Notes: a model not told the origin generated them from the letters alone. Counted from the first letter of the stretch, positions 1-11,264 are shown. The stretch: DNA of 64,000 nucleotides from JBMTVN01 sp046047235 (GCA_046047235.1 JBJOII010000008.1:1-64000), one strand, 5' to 3'. Program-made: numbers and translations.

Positions 1-165
1 CAGGCAACTTCCAGGCCTCCAGTCTACAAGAACCACCCTGTGGTCAGAGAAGCCTCCAACTGAGCCCAGCACCACTACAACAGTTCGCAACCTCCAAAGC
101 ACCCGTTTTTCATCAGCCTGCTGGGCTCGCTCCAGGGAGCGTTCAAAATCGGGTATTCCAGGCAT
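1..165 (-). CDS. possible partial CDS, product unknown
   Basis: An open frame of 55 codons with no stop runs from an ATG at 165 off the left edge of the window. It overlaps the 3' end of the upstream amidase gene by 23 nt, an arrangement often seen with translational coupling. The product starts MPGIPDFERSLERAQQ and has a hydrophobic stretch (RTVVVVLGSVGGF, about residues 27-39) that could be a membrane segment. A GGGGAG sits directly against the ATG, too close for a normal Shine-Dalgarno sequence. An open frame this short in GC-rich DNA is weak evidence. I do not recognise the family. Confidence 0.28.
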   Translation of the reverse strand, partial: MPGIPDFERSLERAQQADEKRVLWRLRTVVVVLGSVGGFSDHRVVLVDWRPGSCL

Positions 166-994
166 CTCCCCGAGCCGGACGCGGCTCCGGGGAGATGTCT
201 GCGTACAGGATTACTTCTGCATCCTGCCCGTAGGGTCCCTGTGTGTGCACGGATCCCCCCGGACTGACCAGCAGTGAGCATCCGATACAGGGGCGGCCTG
301 CCCACGGCCCGTCTCTCAGCAAACCGACGTTGCTGACTCCGGCAATCCAAAGCCTGAAATCCCGGGCTACTCGCCCGTAGCAATCCCGCCACAACTGTCC
401 ATACGGCTCACGTTGCTGGTCGTGGTCGACGGGGACAGCCCAGGCACAGGGCGAGACAAGGACGTCCGCCCCCATCCAACCCAGTGTCCGGGTGATGACT
501 TCATCCTGCGCGAAAGCATCGGCGCAGATCATCAACCCGATCCTTCCCAGCTTGGTATCCACCACCCCCAGCCGATCACCCTGATCATAGCAGGCGTGTC
601 CGATCTCCAGTTCGTTGACTTTGCGATGTGTGCAGAGCAGGCCGCCACCGGGACTGATCAAGACTGCGGCATTATAGACGCGGTCCCCTGCCCTTTCGGT
701 CAGACCGGCGCACACATAGACTCCGTGGTGCCGTGCTGCACCTGCCAATGTTTCATAAGCCGGACCACCTGGGATAGTGTCGGCGTGCAGCCGGGCCGAG
801 GAGTGGGTCCAACCCAGATCCAGTGCCTCAGGCAACACCACCAGCCGGGCCCCCTCGCCCGCGGCCTCGGCAATCCGCTCTTGCGCACGCAACAGGTTCC
901 CGTCCAAGTCGCCGCCTTCCACGCGCATCTGGACCATCGCCAGTCGCCAGCTTCCGGAACGCTTATCCTCGGTTGGCTTGTCGTCGTGTTGCAT
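143..994 (-). CDS. carbon-nitrogen hydrolase (nitrilase superfamily amidase)
   Basis: Predicted cytoplasmic hydrolase of the nitrilase/amidase superfamily, which cleaves non-peptide C-N bonds with a Glu-Lys-Cys triad. The triad is visible: Glu56 in LVVLPEALDL, Lys125 in THRKVNELE and Cys157 in IGLMICADAF. The 283-residue length is normal for a single-domain member. The superfamily covers many amidases (omega-amidase, N-carbamoyl hydrolases and others) and the substrate cannot be read here. The ATG at 994 has no clear ribosome site; an internal Met20 (MVQMRVEGG) is an alternative start. It is divergent from the STAS gene, and a possible small ORF overlaps its 3' end. Confidence 0.82.
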   Translation of the reverse strand: MQHDDKPTEDKRSGSWRLAMVQMRVEGGDLDGNLLRAQERIAEAAGEGARLVVLPEALDLGWTHSSARLHADTIPGGPAYETLAGAARHHGVYVCAGLTERAGDRVYNAAVLISPGGGLLCTHRKVNELEIGHACYDQGDRLGVVDTKLGRIGLMICADAFAQDEVITRTLGWMGADVLVSPCAWAVPVDHDQQREPYGQLWRDCYGRVARDFRLWIAGVSNVGLLRDGPWAGRPCIGCSLLVSPGGSVHTQGPYGQDAEVILYADISPEPRPARGDAWNTRF

Positions 995-1146
995 GTTGAT
1001 CGGATCGCAGAGACGTGCCCGTTTGCCAATCCCTCATTTTGGTTGGGTCAGAGGACACCGCTTCTGCTGTGCTCAACGCTGCCGGAAATCCTGTCCGGCG
1101 TACCTTCCTACTTGCCATAACCCCCTGAATCGTCGAAACACCTCGT

Positions 1147-1517
1147 ATGCCTCTCGATATTCAGATCAAGCGCACGATGGAAGGCCCTGCTGCCGGCACC
1201 ATTACGGTTGAAGTCAACGGCACCCTGGACGCGGGCACCTCACCGGCTCTTGAGGCCAAGCTCAGCCCCATTCTCGGCAACCCGGTGAAGAACCTGGTCT
1301 TTGACCTCGGCAAATTGAGCTTCATCAGCAGTGCGGGCCTGCGGGTGCTTTTGGCCAGCTACAAGAAGGTGAAGGCGGATGGGGGCCAGGCGTCGTTTGT
1401 GAACATGCAGCCGCAGATTCGCGAGGTGTTCGACATTATCCAGGCCCTCCCGGGCGTGGCAGTGTTCAAGGATATGGCGGAGCTTGACGCCTATCTTGCC
1501 CGTCGACAGAACGAGCA

Positions 1518-1527
<10 letters not shown>
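1147..1527 (+). CDS. STAS-domain anti-sigma factor antagonist
   Basis: A 126-residue single STAS domain (SpoIIAA/RsbV-like), a cytoplasmic switch protein that binds an anti-sigma or kinase partner according to its phosphorylation state. The signature loop is VFDLGKLSFISSAGLRVLLA (about 51-70), with Ser61/Ser62 at the usual phosphoserine position. The acidic residue commonly preceding it is Ser here, a change seen in many STAS relatives. No RsbW-like kinase or PP2C phosphatase is nearby, so the partner is unknown. Its 3' end overlaps that of the convergent GH15 gene by 10 nt. Confidence 0.85.
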
Positions 1528-3334
<1,807 letters not shown>

Positions 3335-3338
<4 letters not shown>

Positions 3339-4927
3339 CGTTTCTTGTTCCGTCCCAGCCTGCCGGCAAAGGTATTACAGATTTCCTTCACGGCCGGTAC
3401 TCGGGCCCAATAGCACAACAACCCGTAGACCAACCCCGCCACGGACAACGGCGCAAACACCTGCAGCGTCCTCACACCAACACCATCATGGCCCGTCCGT
3501 TGCTCAAGCCAGGTCGCCAGACCCCAGGCGCATAGACCTGCCAGAACCGCTGCTCCGAGGGACGGTAGCAAAGTTCTTCCCAAGGGTGCGAGACCGAGAT
3601 GAGCCAGCTTCCGCCGGAGCGCGTAGAGCAGCAGGGCGAGGTTGAGATACGAGGTCATGGAGTTGGCAACAGCCAGTCCTGCTGCCCCCAGATCCAGCGC
3701 GAGCAGGAACATCGCTGTCAGCACAATATTTACCGCCAGACAAAACACGCTGACCCTCATGGGTGTCGTGGTGTCCCCCACCGCATAGAAAGCCCGTGCG
3801 ACAATGTTCACAGATGAGAAGGCGACCAGCCCTGGAGCCAGACAACTCAGCGCGACCGCTACCGCTGCAGTCGACGACGGCCCGAAGCGGCCGTATTCGA
3901 ACAACAGGCGCACCACTGGCGCAGCCAGGGCCATCAGCATCGCCGAGGCCAGCAGGTTCAGGAACACCAGATAGGACAACCCCTCACGGAGCGTCGCGCG
4001 GAAGCGATCGTAATCCTTCTCCGCCGCCAATCCGGAAAGGGTCGGCAACATGTAGGTCGCCAGTGAGATTCCGAAAAGCCCCTGGGGGAATTCCATCAAC
4101 CTCACGGCATAGTTAAAAGCGGCCACAATCGGTGCATGCACACCGAAGGCCAGGCTTTGCGTGACCAGGACGTTGATCTGGAACGCCGCAACGCCGACAG
4201 AGGCGGGCAACATCTTCTTCACGACTTCCATCAGGATCGGGTCACCCCAAGGCCTCACCCAACGAAACCGGAAACCCTGTCGCCACAGTGCCGGCACCTG
4301 AAATCCCGCCTGCGCCACACCTGCCACCAGAACTCCCACCGCCAGTCCAAAAATCTGCTCCTCCAGTTCCTCCCCCATTCGCGGTGCCAACCAAAGCACG
4401 CTCCCGATCATCACGATGTTCAGCATCGCCGCCCCGAACGCCGGAATAAAAAAGTGACCCCTCGCGTTCAGCATCCCCATCAGGACTGCCGCCAGACAAA
4501 CCAGCAGCATATAGGGAAACATGACCCGCAACAGCCGCAGCATCAGCTGCGTGGACTCCGGCAGGGTCGACCATGACAGCACCAGGGTGATTCCCAGCAG
4601 GACGAGGCCCACGACCACGGCTGCCGACACCACCAGCCCGGAGATCACCACGTTGGCCGACCGCCACATCTCCTGCTCGCCCTCGGTCTTTTCCTTGGCC
4701 TTGAAGATGGGAATGAATGCCGCGGTTAAGGCCCCCTCCCCCAGCAGCCGGCGGAACAGGTTCGGCACGGTGAAGGCCATCTGGAATGCACCCGCCACCG
4801 CGCTGGTCCCCATGAATGCCGCGTAGACCTGTTCGCGCACCAAGCCCAGCAGTCGGCTCATCAACGTAGCCAACCCCATCGCCCCCGAGGATTTCAGCAT
4901 CTGCGACATAACCCCCCGATCATCCAC
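3335..4927 (-). CDS. murJ: lipid II flippase MurJ (MviN family)
   Basis: An integral inner-membrane protein of 530 residues from the MOP superfamily, which moves lipid II across the membrane for peptidoglycan synthesis. Visible features are the N-terminal SGAMGLATLMSRLLGLVREQ, a typical MurJ opening, the PNLFRRLLGEGALTAAFIPIF segment, and about 14 hydrophobic helices. The ATG at 4927 overlaps the folA stop by 8 nt; Met7 (4909, MSQMLKSSG) is an equally plausible start. It overlaps the following GH15 gene by 4 nt, so all four genes of the operon are tightly packed. Confidence 0.93.
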
Positions 4928-5402
4928 CCAGGCTGCGCGGATTACGGTTCTGATAGTGGCTGATCACGAAATCGGCCGTCTCCATCAGATCTGACACCCA
5001 TGCGAAATCCGGCTCAAATTCCGGGAAGAACGCATCCCCTTCCACAACACGCTTCACGCGCGTCAAATACAGGTCGTGACAAAAAGCCAACGCCTGGCGG
5101 TAAATCTCCGCGCCGCCACAAACAAAGATCTCCCTCCCCTGCTCTTCCGGTCTCACATCTTCCAGACTCGACAGCACCCGCACTCCAGGGTGCTCCCACC
5201 CCGACCGGCTGAGGACCCAGGTCTCGCGTCCGGGCAAGGGACGTCCAATCGATTCAAAGGTCTTCCGCCCCATCAACAGCACATGCCCCATGGTGGTCTG
5301 CTTGAACCAGCGGAAGTCCTCGGGCAAGTGCCAGGGAATTCGGTTCCCCTGCCCGATCACCCGGTTCTCCGACATCGCGGCTATGGCTTTCAAATATCTC
5401 AT
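4920..5402 (-). CDS. folA: dihydrofolate reductase
   Basis: Reduces dihydrofolate to tetrahydrofolate with NADPH, regenerating the cofactor oxidised by thymidylate synthase. The 160 residues are the normal size. Recognisable elements are the opening AIAAMSENRVIGQGNRIPWHLPEDFRWFK, with the acidic active-site residue at Asp29 (E. coli Asp27), LMGRKTFESIGRPLPGR for NADPH binding, and IFVCGGAEIYRQAL. It lies 27 nt downstream of thyA, its functional partner, and overlaps murJ by 8 nt. Confidence 0.95.
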   Translation of the reverse strand: MRYLKAIAAMSENRVIGQGNRIPWHLPEDFRWFKQTTMGHVLLMGRKTFESIGRPLPGRETWVLSRSGWEHPGVRVLSSLEDVRPEEQGREIFVCGGAEIYRQALAFCHDLYLTRVKRVVEGDAFFPEFEPDFAWVSDLMETADFVISHYQNRNPRSLGG

Positions 5403-5429
5403 CTCCCTTAATCCGGTCCGTCAGAATAA

Positions 5430-6263
5430 CTAGACAGCGACCGGATACTTGATCGGCGGGTGCGGGTCATACCCGATGATCTCAAAATCCTCAAATCGGT
5501 AGTCGAAGATCGACGCCGGTTTCCTGCGCAACTCCAGTTTCGGCAAGGCCCGTGGCTCACGTTTCAACTGCTCCCCCACCCCATCCAGCTGGTTGGAATA
5601 AATGTGGCAATCACCCCCGGTCCAAATGAAATCCCCCACGCCCAAATCGCATTGCTGCGCCACCATGTGAGTCAGTAACGCATACTGGGCAATGTTGAAG
5701 ACCACGCCTACCGGGCAATCCGCCGAGCGTTGATACAACATGCAGGACAAGCGGCCCCCGGCCACATAGAACTGGAACATTGTGTGACAGGAAGCCAGCG
5801 CCGCCCGACCGAGTCCCACATTCGCCTGCGGACTGATGCTCTCGTCCGGCAATACCGCCGGATTCCATGCACTGACGATGTGCCGGCGCGAGTCGGGTTT
5901 GGTCCGGATCTGCTCAATCACTTGGCTGATCTGGTCGATCCTCCGGCCATCCGGCGCCGCCCAGGCCCTCCACTGCGCGCCATAGACCGGCCCCAAATCC
6001 CCCTGCTCATCCGCCCACGCATCCCAGATGTGGACGTTATGCTCGTTCAAATAGCGGATATTTGTGTCTCCCGACAAAAACCAGAGGAGCTCGTAGATCA
6101 CTCCCTTGAAAAACACCTTCCTTGTCGTGACCAGAGGGAAACCCTCAGCCAAATCAAACCGAAGCTGCACCCCGAACACACTTCGCGTGCCCGTGCCCGT
6201 ACGATCCCCGCGCTGGGCCCCACGCCCCATGATTCCCTGCAATAAATCTAAATATTGTCGCAT
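5430..6263 (-). CDS. thyA: thymidylate synthase
   Basis: Methylates dUMP to dTMP using methylene-tetrahydrofolate. The start is placed at the ATG ending at 6263, giving MRQYLDLLQGIMGRGAQRGDRTGTGTRSVFG, the usual N-terminus. It is preceded by a good Shine-Dalgarno sequence (GAGAGGAGC). A longer frame would add 43 unrelated residues. The 277 residues include the catalytic Cys159 in ALASCHTMFQFYV, the RRHIVSAWNP phosphate loop and the C-terminal YDPHPPIKYPVAV. Compared with E. coli ThyA there is a roughly 13-residue insertion just before the catalytic cysteine (ESISPQANVGLGR). It is the first gene of the thyA-folA-murJ-GH15 operon. Confidence 0.95.
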   Translation of the reverse strand: MRQYLDLLQGIMGRGAQRGDRTGTGTRSVFGVQLRFDLAEGFPLVTTRKVFFKGVIYELLWFLSGDTNIRYLNEHNVHIWDAWADEQGDLGPVYGAQWRAWAAPDGRRIDQISQVIEQIRTKPDSRRHIVSAWNPAVLPDESISPQANVGLGRAALASCHTMFQFYVAGGRLSCMLYQRSADCPVGVVFNIAQYALLTHMVAQQCDLGVGDFIWTGGDCHIYSNQLDGVGEQLKREPRALPKLELRRKPASIFDYRFEDFEIIGYDPHPPIKYPVAV

Positions 6264-6448
6264 TGATCCTGCTCCTCTCAAGCCAGCCTCACTGCCCCGC
6301 CGAACCACGAACCCCCGCTGTTTATAGGACCGAACCCCCTTCCGCAAGCCCAGCCCAGCCCCTTTGGACCGCAGCTCCACCCCAAAATACATCAGCCTCA
6401 GCAGTTGAACTCAATAAACATGACGTCGACATTAGCGTGAATGGAATT

Positions 6449-6462
6449 CGATAACGTTATCG
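6449..6462. promoter_or_regulatory. candidate LacI-family operator (perfect 14-bp palindrome)
   Basis: CGATAACGTTATCG is a perfect palindrome with a central CG step. That is the usual form of operators bound by LacI/GalR-family repressors. It lies 187 bp upstream of thyA and 158 bp upstream of mnmG. No LacI-family regulator is encoded in the window, so the binding protein is unknown. Confidence 0.5.
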
Positions 6463-6505
6463 CCTCCCCGATGGACGGCCGCATCGCGGCTTTTGGAATC
6501 TGTAT

Positions 6506-6513
6506 CGTTATCG
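6506..6513. promoter_or_regulatory. second operator half-site
   Basis: CGTTATCG repeats the right half of the palindrome at 6449-6462, offset by exactly 51 bp (about five helical turns), with a degenerate left half (TGTAT). It could be a weaker auxiliary operator on the same DNA face. Confidence 0.3.
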
Positions 6514-6619
6514 CTTGAACATCCTTGGCCCACCCCTAGGGTGGCTATCCCAAACCCACTAGAAAGTATTGCCAGATCGACCCCGCAAGGATAAGCCTCC
6601 CAACGCTGTCCAACAGCCC

Positions 6620-8506
6620 ATGTACCATTACCCGAAACAGTATGACGTCATCGTCGTTGGCGCGGGCCACGCCGGCGTGGAAGCCGCTCTGGCGGCCGCC
6701 CGCATGGGGGCAGAAACCCTCCTGCTCTCCATGAACCTGGATACCATCGGCCAAATGTCCTGCAATCCCGCCATCGGCGGGCTCGCGAAAGGCCATCTGG
6801 TACGGGAAATCGACGCGTTGGGCGGTGAAATGGCCAAAGTCACGGATCTGACTGGACTGCAATTTCGGATGCTGAATACCCGGAAAGGTCCGTCTGTATG
6901 GGCTCCGAGGGCTCAATGCGACAAGAAGGCCTATCAATTCAGGATGAAATGGATCTGCGAGAAGCAGCCTAATCTGGATATTAAACAGGCCCAGGGTGCC
7001 GGGCTGCTCGTGGAACAGGATCAAGTGGTAGGGGTGACCACGCAGCTCGACGTGGCCTATCATGGCAAAGCGGTGATTCTGACCACCGGAACCTTCCTTC
7101 GCGGCCTGATGCACATCGGCTTGAACCAGCAGGAAGGGGGCAGGGCAGGGGAGCAGGCCGCGACTGGCATTTCTGGCAGCCTGAAATCGCTCGGCTTTGA
7201 GCTTGGTCGGATGAAAACCGGGACCCCACCCCGTTTATTGAAGTCGTCGATTGATTTCTCCCGGACAGAAACCCAGCCAGGTGATGAACCCGTACCCTAT
7301 TTCAGTTACTGGAGGGATGAGTTGTTCCACGTGGAACAATCCGGGGCAGGCGGGGAGGGAAAGTATCCACCGGGTTCGGTGCTGAGCGCAATCGGAGGGC
7401 AGTTGCCCTGCCATCTCACCACAACCACGGACGCGACAGCGGAGCTGATTCGGGCGAATCTCGACAAGTCGCCGATGTATTCCGGCATCATCAGCGGAGT
7501 CGGACCGCGATATTGCCCGTCGATCGAGGATAAGATCGTTCGGTTTGCCGACAAGGAGAGTCATCAGATCTTCCTTGAGCCGGAGGGAATCCATACCGAG
7601 GAGATCTACGTGAATGGTTTCTCGACGTCTCTTCCCTACGAAGTACAGGTGCAGATGGTGAAGACCATTCGGGGCTGTGAAAAGGCGGAGATCATGCGGC
7701 CAGCTTACGCAGTGGAATATGATTTCGTCCACCCGACCCAGTTACAGGCGTCATTGGAAACGAAGAAGATCAGTCACTTATTTCTGGCCGGACAAATCAA
7801 CGGAACCTCGGGGTATGAGGAGGCCGCCGCTCAGGGACTGATGGCCGGCATCAATGCGGTGCGTCGACTGCAGGGGAGGGAAGCCATCGTGTTACGTCGG
7901 GATCAGGCCTACATCGGGGTATTGATCGATGATCTGGTGACCAAGGGGACCACGGAACCTTACCGCATGTTCACCTCCCGAGCGGAGTATCGGTTGCTGT
8001 TACGTCAGGACAATGCGGACTTTCGGTTAAGCGATCTGGGTCATGAGGTGGGTTTGCTGAAGCCGACTGCGCACAGGCAATTCACCGGGAAGCGGACTCA
8101 GGTGGAGGAGGAGTTACAGCGACTCAAGTCTACAAGGATTGGACAGCATACCTTGGAGGAACAGCTGCGCAGGACTGAAGTGGTTTATGCGGATTTGCCG
8201 GCACGTAGGGAGGATTTATCGGCTGACGTGATTCAGCAAGTCGAGTTTGCAGTCAAATATGCGGGTTATGTACAGCGGCAGCAGGCTGAGGTGGATCGAC
8301 TTAAATCATTGGAGGAGAAGATCATACCGGAGTCGATGGATTACGCGTCGCTGCGGGGGCTTAGGAATGAGGCCCGAGTGAAGCTGGAGACCATCCGTCC
8401 GCGGACGATTGGGCAAGCATCGCGAATATCAGGTATTACTCCGGCGGATATCGCTTTAGTAACGGTTTGGATGAAGCGTGGAGCAGGGGAGGGAAGGGGA
8501 GCTTGA
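6620..8506 (+). CDS. mnmG: tRNA uridine-5-carboxymethylaminomethyl modification enzyme MnmG (GidA)
   Basis: FAD-dependent partner of MnmE that installs the cmnm5 group on U34 of tRNAs. The start at the ATG at 6620 gives MYHYPKQYDVIVVGAGHAGVEAALAAARMG, the family N-terminus with its FAD Rossmann motif, and 628 residues (E. coli 629). A TTG 51 nt upstream would extend it, without support. Other family blocks are MSCNPAIGGLAKGHLVREIDALGG, NTRKGPSVWAPRAQ, GQINGTSGYEEAAAQG and the C-terminal helical domain. mnmE and rsmG are not adjacent. In many bacteria mnmG lies near the replication origin. Confidence 0.96.
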   Translation: MYHYPKQYDVIVVGAGHAGVEAALAAARMGAETLLLSMNLDTIGQMSCNPAIGGLAKGHLVREIDALGGEMAKVTDLTGLQFRMLNTRKGPSVWAPRAQCDKKAYQFRMKWICEKQPNLDIKQAQGAGLLVEQDQVVGVTTQLDVAYHGKAVILTTGTFLRGLMHIGLNQQEGGRAGEQAATGISGSLKSLGFELGRMKTGTPPRLLKSSIDFSRTETQPGDEPVPYFSYWRDELFHVEQSGAGGEGKYPPGSVLSAIGGQLPCHLTTTTDATAELIRANLDKSPMYSGIISGVGPRYCPSIEDKIVRFADKESHQIFLEPEGIHTEEIYVNGFSTSLPYEVQVQMVKTIRGCEKAEIMRPAYAVEYDFVHPTQLQASLETKKISHLFLAGQINGTSGYEEAAAQGLMAGINAVRRLQGREAIVLRRDQAYIGVLIDDLVTKGTTEPYRMFTSRAEYRLLLRQDNADFRLSDLGHEVGLLKPTAHRQFTGKRTQVEEELQRLKSTRIGQHTLEEQLRRTEVVYADLPARREDLSADVIQQVEFAVKYAGYVQRQQAEVDRLKSLEEKIIPESMDYASLRGLRNEARVKLETIRPRTIGQASRISGITPADIALVTVWMKRGAGEGRGA

Positions 8507-8755
8507 GATGAGATTCACTGGGGGAGGATGAGGGCCGGGTCGGGATAGGCGGAGTCGCGAGACAGGGTAGGGGAGGAGTGGTGGGGCATGAGCTCCAACT
8601 TGTTTTGAAGCCTCTGCGGAGGGGAGGGGAGTCGTGTGGGTGGCTGGGTCGAGTGTGTTCCCCGGGGGTAGTTCGTGGTATCCATTGGAGCCGTTGGAGA
8701 AGATAGATTTGACACCCCTAGCCGTTGGACTAGCCTCGCCCAAAATTCCCTTCAC
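8507..8755 (+). other. spacer upstream of the sugar cluster
   Basis: A 249-base G-rich spacer. A perfect -35 hexamer TTGACA occurs at 8709-8714, with only a poor -10 (TAGCCT, 8731-8736, 16-bp spacer). If used, it would leave a leader of about 12 nt before the epimerase ATG at 8756. I see nothing else. Confidence 0.35.
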
Positions 8756-9601
8756 ATGAGATTTGGCATCAATACCTTTCTATTCACGTGCCCATTCAAC
8801 AACGAGAGCACGAAATGGTTTAAAACCTTCAAGAAATGGGGTTTCGACAGTGTCGAGATCGCCATTAATGATCCCGAGGACATTGATCCGGCCCACGTCA
8901 AGGCCCAGCTGGACAAGCATGGTCTGGTGTGTGGTTCGGTCTGCGGGGCATTTGGGCCCGGTCGGGACCTTCGGGGGAACGCCAAAGACCAGAAGACTTC
9001 GCTCAAGTATATCAAGGCCTTGATTGACCACATGGTGGTGCTGGACTGCCCCTCCTTGATTGGGCCGGTGTATTCGGTGGTGGGCCGTAAGGGCGGTGCG
9101 GAGGCTGCCGAGTATAAGCGGCAGTGGGATCTGGTAGTGAAGAACCTGAAGGAGGTCTGTGATTACGCCCAGAAACGCGGCAAGCAGATCTGTCTGGAGC
9201 CCTTGAACCGTTTTGAGACCGACTTCATCAACACGGCCGACCAGGCCTTGAAGATGATAAAGAGTGTGCGCAGTCCGGCCCTCAAGATCCACTTGGACAC
9301 GTTCCACATGAACATCGAGGAGAAGAACCAGGCAGCGGCCATCCTTAAGGTGGGCAAGCATCTGGGTCATCTGCACGCCTGCGGTAGCGACCGCGGCACG
9401 CCGGGGAATGACCATATTGACTGGGCTCCCATCGCCGGCGCGCTGAAGAAAGTGGGTTATGAGGGCGACGTGGTGATTGAATCCTTCACGCGCGACGTGA
9501 AGATCATTGCTGATGCGGCGGCGATTTGGCGCAAGATGGAACCGACGCGGAATGAAATTGCGGTGAAGGGCCTGGCATTTTTGAAAAAGACACTGGTATG
9601 A
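8756..9601 (+). CDS. sugar phosphate isomerase/epimerase family protein (D-psicose/tagatose 3-epimerase-like)
   Basis: A 281-residue TIM barrel of the xylose-isomerase-like family. The metal ligands match ketose 3-epimerases closely: Glu148 in ICLEPLNRFET, Asp181 in HLDTFHMN, His207 in HLHACGS and Glu242 in VIESF. Agrobacterium D-psicose 3-epimerase has them at 150, 183, 209 and 244. The start is set at the ATG at 8756 (MRFGINTFLFTC); an upstream GTG would add 27 unrelated residues. It shares an ATGA overlap with the DUF1080 gene, so both are probably made together. Likely role: isomerising a ketose or 3-keto-sugar intermediate. The exact substrate is not shown. Confidence 0.83.
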   Translation: MRFGINTFLFTCPFNNESTKWFKTFKKWGFDSVEIAINDPEDIDPAHVKAQLDKHGLVCGSVCGAFGPGRDLRGNAKDQKTSLKYIKALIDHMVVLDCPSLIGPVYSVVGRKGGAEAAEYKRQWDLVVKNLKEVCDYAQKRGKQICLEPLNRFETDFINTADQALKMIKSVRSPALKIHLDTFHMNIEEKNQAAAILKVGKHLGHLHACGSDRGTPGNDHIDWAPIAGALKKVGYEGDVVIESFTRDVKIIADAAAIWRKMEPTRNEIAVKGLAFLKKTLV

Positions 9602-10323
9602 AAAAACTCACATCTCTCGCGCTTAGTCTTTCGGCTGCTGCGCTGTTGGTCTCCTGTGGCACGACCCAATCGGCCGATGGCTGGAGGAGCCTGTTCAACG
9701 GCAAGGATCTCACGGGTTGGAAGGGCAATCCGGAGCTGTGGTCCGTGCAGGATGGCGCCATCACCGGCGTTACCTCTGCGGAGAAGAAGCTGACTCATAA
9801 CACCTTCCTTGTGTGTGAAGACGAGGAGCTGGTGGATTTCGAGCTGACCTTGTCCTACCGCATCGTGAACGGCAACTCGGGTATCCAATACCGGAGCAAG
9901 GTGATGAGCCAGGGCGAGTTTGGTCCGATCGTGGGCGGCTACCAGGCCGATTTCGAGGCCGGGAAGACTTACTCCGGGATTCTATATGAGGAGCGCGGTC
10001 GGGGCATCCTCGCCCAGCGCGGGCAGAAGACCGTCATCAGCCAGGGAGACGATGGCAAGACCAAGGTTGAAGTAGTCGGGTCGGTGGGATCCTCGGATGC
10101 CATTCAGGCGGCCATCAAGCACGAGGACTGGAACCACTACCGCATCGTGGCGAGGGGCAACCACCTGCAGCATTTCATCAATGGTATGCAAACTGTGGAT
10201 GTCGTGGATGAAGAGTCCACTGCCGCCGCGAAATCGGGCGTGCTTGCGCTCCAGATCCATGTCGGCCCGCCGATGACGGTGCAGTTCAAGGATATCAAGA
10301 TTCGTTCGCTGTCTGCAGAATAG
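9598..10323 (+). CDS. DUF1080 (3-keto-disaccharide hydrolase-like) lipoprotein
   Basis: A 241-residue secreted protein with a lipobox (LLVSC, Cys20) that should anchor it to a membrane. After it comes one DUF1080 jelly-roll domain: SLFNGKDLTGWKG, then NSGIQYRSKV, and DWNHYRIVARGNHLQHFINGMQTVDVVDE near the C-terminus. These are the standard conserved blocks. DUF1080 proteins are expanded in Verrucomicrobia and Planctomycetes, and some act on 3-keto-glycosides. The start overlaps the epimerase stop by 4 nt. Confidence 0.88.
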   Translation: MKKLTSLALSLSAAALLVSCGTTQSADGWRSLFNGKDLTGWKGNPELWSVQDGAITGVTSAEKKLTHNTFLVCEDEELVDFELTLSYRIVNGNSGIQYRSKVMSQGEFGPIVGGYQADFEAGKTYSGILYEERGRGILAQRGQKTVISQGDDGKTKVEVVGSVGSSDAIQAAIKHEDWNHYRIVARGNHLQHFINGMQTVDVVDEESTAAAKSGVLALQIHVGPPMTVQFKDIKIRSLSAE

Positions 10324-10388
10324 CTTGCGAAGAAGCAGCGTCGAACACGGGTATGGATTCAAAATTGAGAGTTGGGATCATAAGCATC

Positions 10389-11264
10389 ATGAGAGCAAAG
10401 CTGTTTCTATTTGTTACATGCCTGATGTTCACACTGGGGTTGGCGCAGGCGGCCCCGAAGAAAATCGTGCTGATTGCGGGCCCTGCGAGTCACGGCCCGG
10501 GCGAGCACGAGCACAACGCAGGCTGCAAGCTGATCCAAAAATGCCTCAGCCAGACCCCCGGAGTTGAGGTCATCGCCTACACCGGCTGGCCCAGTGAACC
10601 AAATGCCTTGGAGGGAGCGGCGGCCGTCATCATCTATTCCGATGGGGGCGGTGGCCATCCGGCCCTCAAGGGCAATCGGATGCAGCAGCTCGAGAAGGCC
10701 ATCGACCAGGGCGCGGGGTTTGGTTGTCTCCACTACGCGGTGGAGATCCCTAAGGACAACGGCGGACCTCAGTGGCTCAAATGGCTAGGCGGCTATTTCG
10801 AGACCTTCTGGTCGGTGAACCCCTGGTGGACAGCTAAATTTAACACCTTGGCCAAACATCCCGTGACGCAGGGTGTCCAGCCCTTTGAGATTCGCGACGA
10901 GTGGTATTACCACATGCGGTTCCAGCCTGAGCTCAGTGGGGTCACGCCGATCCTGTCGGACCTCCCGCCAGAGGCGACTTTGGAACGTCCGGATGGTCCT
11001 CACAGCGGTAATCCTGAGGTTCGGGCGGCGGTGCTGGAAAGGAAGGAAGCCCAACATGTGATGTGGCTTTACGACCGACCGGACGGAGGCCGCGGATTTG
11101 GTTTCACGGGGGCGCACCTCCACAAGAACTGGGGTAACGATAACTTTCGCAAGGTTGTATTGAATGCTGTGCTCTGGATTGCGAAAGCCCCGATCCCCGA
11201 GAATGGGGTGCAGAGCACCGTTACAGAGGAAGACCTGAAAGCGAACCTAGATAAAAAGGGTTAA
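10389..11264 (+). CDS. exported ThuA-like domain protein, copy 1
   Basis: A 291-residue protein with a signal peptide (MRAKLFLFVTCLMFTLGLAQA, cut near residue 21) and a ThuA-like, class I glutamine-amidotransferase-fold domain. Family blocks include KIVLIAGPASHGPGEHEHNAGC, the glycine-rich VIIYSDGGGGHPAL, GFGCLHYAVEIP, and GGRGFGFTGAHLHKNWGNDNFRK. ThuA homologues take part in trehalose/sucrose use through 3-keto-sugars in rhizobia, but the enzymatic role of exported copies is unsettled. The start is placed at the second ATG because the signal peptide begins there; 10353 is an alternative. Confidence 0.82.
   Translation: MRAKLFLFVTCLMFTLGLAQAAPKKIVLIAGPASHGPGEHEHNAGCKLIQKCLSQTPGVEVIAYTGWPSEPNALEGAAAVIIYSDGGGGHPALKGNRMQQLEKAIDQGAGFGCLHYAVEIPKDNGGPQWLKWLGGYFETFWSVNPWWTAKFNTLAKHPVTQGVQPFEIRDEWYYHMRFQPELSGVTPILSDLPPEATLERPDGPHSGNPEVRAAVLERKEAQHVMWLYDRPDGGRGFGFTGAHLHKNWGNDNFRKVVLNAVLWIAKAPIPENGVQSTVTEEDLKANLDKKG

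Larger units (their letters stand above)
6264..6619. other. thyA/mnmG divergent spacer
   Basis: A 356-base noncoding stretch between divergent thyA and mnmG. It holds a LacI-type palindrome and a partial second copy 51 bp away, plus a short hairpin (GCCGC-atc-GCGGC, 6478-6490) followed by TTTT. I saw no convincing sigma-70 promoter pair and no extra gene. Confidence 0.6.
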
